In this document: piece after piece, positions 61,490 to 64,000 of the stretch
How the letters are laid out: the number at the start of each line of letters is the position of its first letter
Position numbering within the stretch: the first letter of the stretch is position 1
Assembly (NCBI GenBank): GCA_030059665.1
Contig: JANVYR010000002.1
Span: 416,617 to 480,616 of the forward strand
Direction of reading: 5' to 3'
Source of the DNA: Candidatus Calditenuis fumarioli
Lineage (GTDB): Archaea; Thermoproteota; Nitrososphaeria_A; Caldarchaeales; Calditenuaceae
Length of the DNA stretch: 64,000 bases
The notes under the pieces: model-generated
Told to the model about the DNA's origin: nothing
What the model saw: only the letters and a program-made list of their open reading frames with translations
Database searches by the model: none
Translations under genes and position numbers: made by a program

Positions 61490-62443
61490 TTGTCCAAGGA
61501 TAGTTCTGATCATCGAGCCGAATCGATGGGCCCCGGTGCCCCTGGGGTCTCGGGTTCCGGGGCCGATCTGAGGCAGAGGCTTCTGAGGAAGTACGCGGAG
61601 AAGGGTCTGCTGGTGATGACCGTAGTCGACGTCAACGTGGACGACGTGATCGTCGCGCTCTTCGAGGTGAGGCTGCTGCTACATCTGATGAGGCGAAGTA
61701 GGACGTGGAGGAACACCGGGAAGCTGCTCTTCGTGAGGAGGGTCAACAGGATGTCGATGAGGGTGTACGGAAGGCCAGCGACGTCATGGCTGAGGTATGC
61801 TAAGAACCTGGACAACGACTGGGTCAACAAATCGGTTGCTCTCGTGAAGAGGTTCATGGCGAGGAGCAGCGTGGTCGTGATCGAGGACCTGGATCCCCAG
61901 AGGCTGAGGGAGAAGCTGAGGTCGAAGGATCCCGAGAAGGCATATTTGTTCAGCACGTGGCCCGTCGCTAAGATCCTGAGGAGGATCAGAGCTGTAGCGG
62001 AGAGGGCCGGTAAGCTACTGGTGGTCCCGCCGAACTACACCAGCTCGATATGCATCAAGTGCCTGACGTTGATGGAGCACGACGAGGGGAAGTGGAGCAG
62101 GCTGAGGTGTCCTAAGTGCGGTTTCAGGGAGGACAGGGATCACGTCGCCGTCTGGAACCTCGCGAAGAGCGCGCTGGTGGTTCTCGGATTCCACTACCTC
62201 GACACGTACCTCGGAAGGAGCATCAAGGCGTATAAGGAGGCCGTCGACGCGCTGACGCCTGCGCTGACGAGAGCCCTCTCCCAAGGCCCCGAACCAGGGC
62301 CTGGGGTTTCGGAGGAGGGAGGGGAGGCGTCCTCCCCAGAACCCTCCCTGAGCTCCAGGCCAGCTCGGGGAGATCTGGGAGAGGGCGCTAATGAACCTTC
62401 CTCCGATGATGACCTCGGTAGCCAGAGGGGCCCGGTCCAGTGA
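61490..62443 (+). CDS. tnpB: TnpB-like RuvC/zinc-finger protein, N-terminal part missing
   Basis: 317 residues. It has the RuvC half of IS605-family TnpB: Asp47 in VVDVN (RuvC I), Glu132 in VVIEDLD (RuvC II), a zinc finger with Cys188, Cys191, Cys207 and Cys210, and Asp217 in EDRDH (RuvC III). The usual N-terminal RNA- and DNA-binding region of about 150-200 residues is replaced by about 40 low-complexity residues. The C-terminal 75 residues are Gly/Pro/Ser-rich, where the DNA forms strong hairpins. TTG 61490 is the first start; an internal ATG is possible. No TnpA is next to it. Nuclease residues are intact, so it may be a domesticated or reduced form. Confidence 0.78.
   Translation: MSKDSSDHRAESMGPGAPGVSGSGADLRQRLLRKYAEKGLLVMTVVDVNVDDVIVALFEVRLLLHLMRRSRTWRNTGKLLFVRRVNRMSMRVYGRPATSWLRYAKNLDNDWVNKSVALVKRFMARSSVVVIEDLDPQRLREKLRSKDPEKAYLFSTWPVAKILRRIRAVAERAGKLLVVPPNYTSSICIKCLTLMEHDEGKWSRLRCPKCGFREDRDHVAVWNLAKSALVVLGFHYLDTYLGRSIKAYKEAVDALTPALTRALSQGPEPGPGVSEEGGEASSPEPSLSSRPARGDLGEGANEPSSDDDLGSQRGPVQ
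62281..62372 (+). ncRNA. Hairpin-rich 3' tail of tnpB, possible omega RNA
   Basis: Three hairpins in a row: AGGCCC/GGGCCT (62284-62302, loop 7), GGGGAGG/CCTCCCC (62321-62337, loop 3) and an 11-bp stem CTCCCTGAGCT/AGCTCGGGGAG (62344-62372, loop 7, one G-U). A further GGCTCT/AGAGCC hairpin follows at 62478-62494. In other tnpB loci the guide RNA scaffold overlaps the 3' end of the gene. Confidence 0.4.
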
Positions 62444-62707
62444 GAGACCCAACCGGGCCACAGGGACTTACTACCGGGGCTCTGCGGGAGAGCCTTGGAA
62501 GGGCTCGCAGAAAAAGAAGGAGATGGCTGGCGAAGCGGGGCAACCGTCGGTGAAGCGGGATGGCAACAGAAGACGGGAGAAGCGAACGCAACCTCTCCCC
62601 AAAATCTATTTTTTGTTTTCATTCTGGTCGTAGCATGACGCATCTTCGGCACCGAACATAGACGTCGACTTCACATCACGACTGCGCGGCGCAAAAACCG
62701 CAAAGCG

Positions 62708-62782
62708 TGCCCCGGCCGGGATTTGAACCCGGGTCTCCGGCTCGAGAGGCCGGCATACTTGACCGGGCTATACTACCGGGGC
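62708..62782 (-). tRNA. tRNA-Glu(CTC)
   Basis: 75-base cloverleaf without intron. Acceptor arms GCCCCGG/CCGGGGC, discriminator A, anticodon arm CCGGC-CTCTCGA-GCCGG with anticodon CTC, T arm CCGGG-TTCAAAT-CCCGG. CCA is not encoded. Confidence 0.93.
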
Positions 62783-62997
62783 GTTTCCTTTCCCGGATCC
62801 GGTTCCCCGGATCGCCATCAGATCTCGTCGATCCCCTTCACATAAACGCTTTCCCGCCTTGAACGTCGGATCGGACGCCTCGCTTTCCCCCTCGCGCACC
62901 GATGGCTCTACCGAGGGCTCTATACCGATGGGTATGTCGAAACGCGACAGACGGCCGCAGAGTCTATAAATTATCGGTGGGAGGTTTGCGAGCAGAA

Positions 62998-63102
62998 GGG
63001 GCCGTGGCCTAGCAAGGTATGGCGGCGGGCTCCAGATCCTAGATGCTGGCCGGAGCGGGAGGTCAAACCCGCAGGTCGTGGGTTCGAGTCCCACCGGCCC
63101 CA
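62998..63102 (+). tRNA. tRNA-Trp(CCA) with 31-base intron
   Basis: Acceptor arms GGGGCCG/CGGCCCC, discriminator A, T arm GTGGG-TTCGAGT-CCCAC. The anticodon arm is GCGGG-CTCCAGA-CCCGC after removal of 31 bases (63036-63066) at the canonical 37/38 site, leaving a 74-base tRNA with anticodon CCA. TCTATAAATTAT about 30 bases upstream is the promoter. The intron is too short to be the C/D box guide RNA found in many euryarchaeal tRNA-Trp introns. Confidence 0.92.
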
Positions 63103-63235
63103 CACGTTCCTGAAACGCGTTCGATCTGCGTACTTCAAGCTCGATTGTGGTATGAGAATGGATTGCAGAATAACCCGTGAGATATGAAACGGTCAGCTTA
63201 ACAGGGACCACCACGGATTCACGTCCGTTCTCTTC

Positions 63236-64000
63236 TCAGGACTTCCTCCAGAAGACGGGAACGAACCTCTTGGACCTTCCGTAATCGGGTGGCGGGGAAC
63301 CGACGATCGCGATCTTGTAGCCGCAGCTGGGGCACCTGTTGTCCTTCGTCAGCCTCCAGTCCACGATGTCGAATCCGTAGCGCTCGACGACCATCTCTCC
63401 GCATCCCGGGCAGTACGTGCTCTCGTAGGGGTGCCCAGGGACGTTCCCGATGTAGACGTAGTTCATCCCCTCCTCCTTTGCCACCCTCCAGTGCCTCTCG
63501 AGCGTCTCGACCGGTGTCCAGGGCAGGTTCATCATCTTGTAATCCGGATGGAACCTGAGGAAGTGTATCGGTGTGTCGGGGCCGAGGTTGTCATGCACCC
63601 ACCTGACGAGCCTCCTCGCGGCCTCGAGGTCATCGCCCACCTCCGGCACCACGAGGTCCGTTATCTCGACGTGGATCGTCGTCCTCTCCTTGATCTCCAG
63701 CAGGGTCTGGAATATCGGCTCGGGGTCTGGTATGCCGACGTACCTCCGGAGGAAGTTGACCTCAGCGTTACCCTTGAAGTCGACGGTGGCCGCGTCGAGG
63801 AACTCGGAGGCCATACTGACTGACTCGGGAGTCCAGTAGCCGTTGGTGACGAAGACGTTGATCAGCCCTCTCCTCCTCGCGATCACGCCGACGTCGTGGG
63901 CGAACTCCATGAAGATCGTCGGCTCGTTGTAGGTGTAGGCTATCCCGTGGGAACCGTACCTGATAGCGGTCTCGACTATCTCCTCGGGCGTCACCTCAAT
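63236..64000 (-). CDS. AmmeMemoRadiSam-type radical SAM enzyme, 5' end beyond window
   Basis: 255 codons are open to the window edge. [13 protein letters not shown] and [12 protein letters not shown] are the conserved SAM-binding segments of this COG1180 group (pyruvate formate-lyase-activase related). [43 protein letters not shown] is diagnostic of it, and the C-terminal CPGCG...CPSCG is its zinc ribbon. The CxxxCxxC cluster loop should lie just outside the window. Partner Memo and AMMECR1 genes are not visible. Confidence 0.88.
   Translation of the reverse strand: MEVTPEEIVETAIRYGSHGIAYTYNEPTIFMEFAHDVGVIARRRGLINVFVTNGYWTPESVSMASEFLDAATVDFKGNAEVNFLRRYVGIPDPEPIFQTLLEIKERTTIHVEITDLVVPEVGDDLEAARRLVRWVHDNLGPDTPIHFLRFHPDYKMMNLPWTPVETLERHWRVAKEEGMNYVYIGNVPGHPYESTYCPGCGEMVVERYGFDIVDWRLTKDNRCPSCGYKIAIVGSPPPDYGRSKRFVPVFWRKS

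Noticed and set aside
63036..63066. C/D box guide RNA in the tRNA-Trp intron
   Set aside because: The intron is only 31 bases and has no paired C and D boxes; known guide-type introns are much longer.
1..64000. CRISPR array, rRNA genes or prophage
   Set aside because: No regularly spaced direct repeats, no rRNA sequence and no phage structural genes were seen on reading through the window.

Overview
The window is archaeal. It carries ribosomal protein S19e, deoxyhypusine synthase, an RtcB tRNA ligase interrupted by an intein, a UPF0216 protein and a crenarchaeal-type valyl-tRNA synthetase. Two of its four tRNA genes have introns, one of them with a second intron in the D arm. Most promoters show a TATA box about 25-30 bases before a start codon, which suggests leaderless transcripts, and TTG and GTG starts are common. 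GC-rich DNA, a probable TackOD1-type zinc-ribbon protein and intron-rich tRNAs suggest a thermophilic Thermoproteota (TACK) archaeon, perhaps near Aigarchaeota/Caldarchaeales. That placement is inference.

Bases 1-21,300 are mostly housekeeping: valS (cut by the window edge), UPF0216, rtcB with a 467-residue intein, a Tat-type metallophosphoesterase, a large superfamily 2 helicase, a MobA-like nucleotidyltransferase, tRNA-Val, a double-hotdog thioesterase, tRNA-Arg with two introns, a membrane glycosyltransferase split by a frameshift, deoxyhypusine synthase, a YyaL/DUF255 protein, rps19e, an MBL-fold hydrolase and a two-domain rhodanese.

Bases 21,700-60,050 form an accessory island built around six paralogous, membrane-anchored eight-bladed quinoprotein (PQQ dehydrogenase-like) proteins. 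Four keep the Asp-x-Asp pair that, in XoxF-type enzymes, marks the catalytic base and the extra lanthanide ligand. Two have lost both residues and are probably not enzymes. Around them lie two type 1 cupredoxins, a CuA/COX2-like protein, a NosFY-like ABC exporter, parts of several import ABC systems, a twice-repeated module of an NTF2-like membrane protein, four-helix membrane proteins and a solute-binding protein, a kelch protein and pqqC. I saw no CxxCH heme c motif. My reading is an extracellular, possibly lanthanide-dependent alcohol or sugar oxidation system that passes electrons to copper proteins and carries its own metal, cofactor or substrate transport. Substrate and metal are not shown by sequence alone.

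Two of the quinoprotein genes (30,070-32,316 and 40,188-42,419) lie in opposite orientation and share blocks of near-identical DNA, so they form an inverted repeat able to recombine and flip the 8 kb between them.

Bases 60,100-64,000 hold an unrecognised 410-residue protein, an N-terminally reduced TnpB with a hairpin-rich 3' tail, tRNA-Glu, an intron-containing tRNA-Trp and the 3' part of an AmmeMemoRadiSam-type radical SAM gene cut by the window end.
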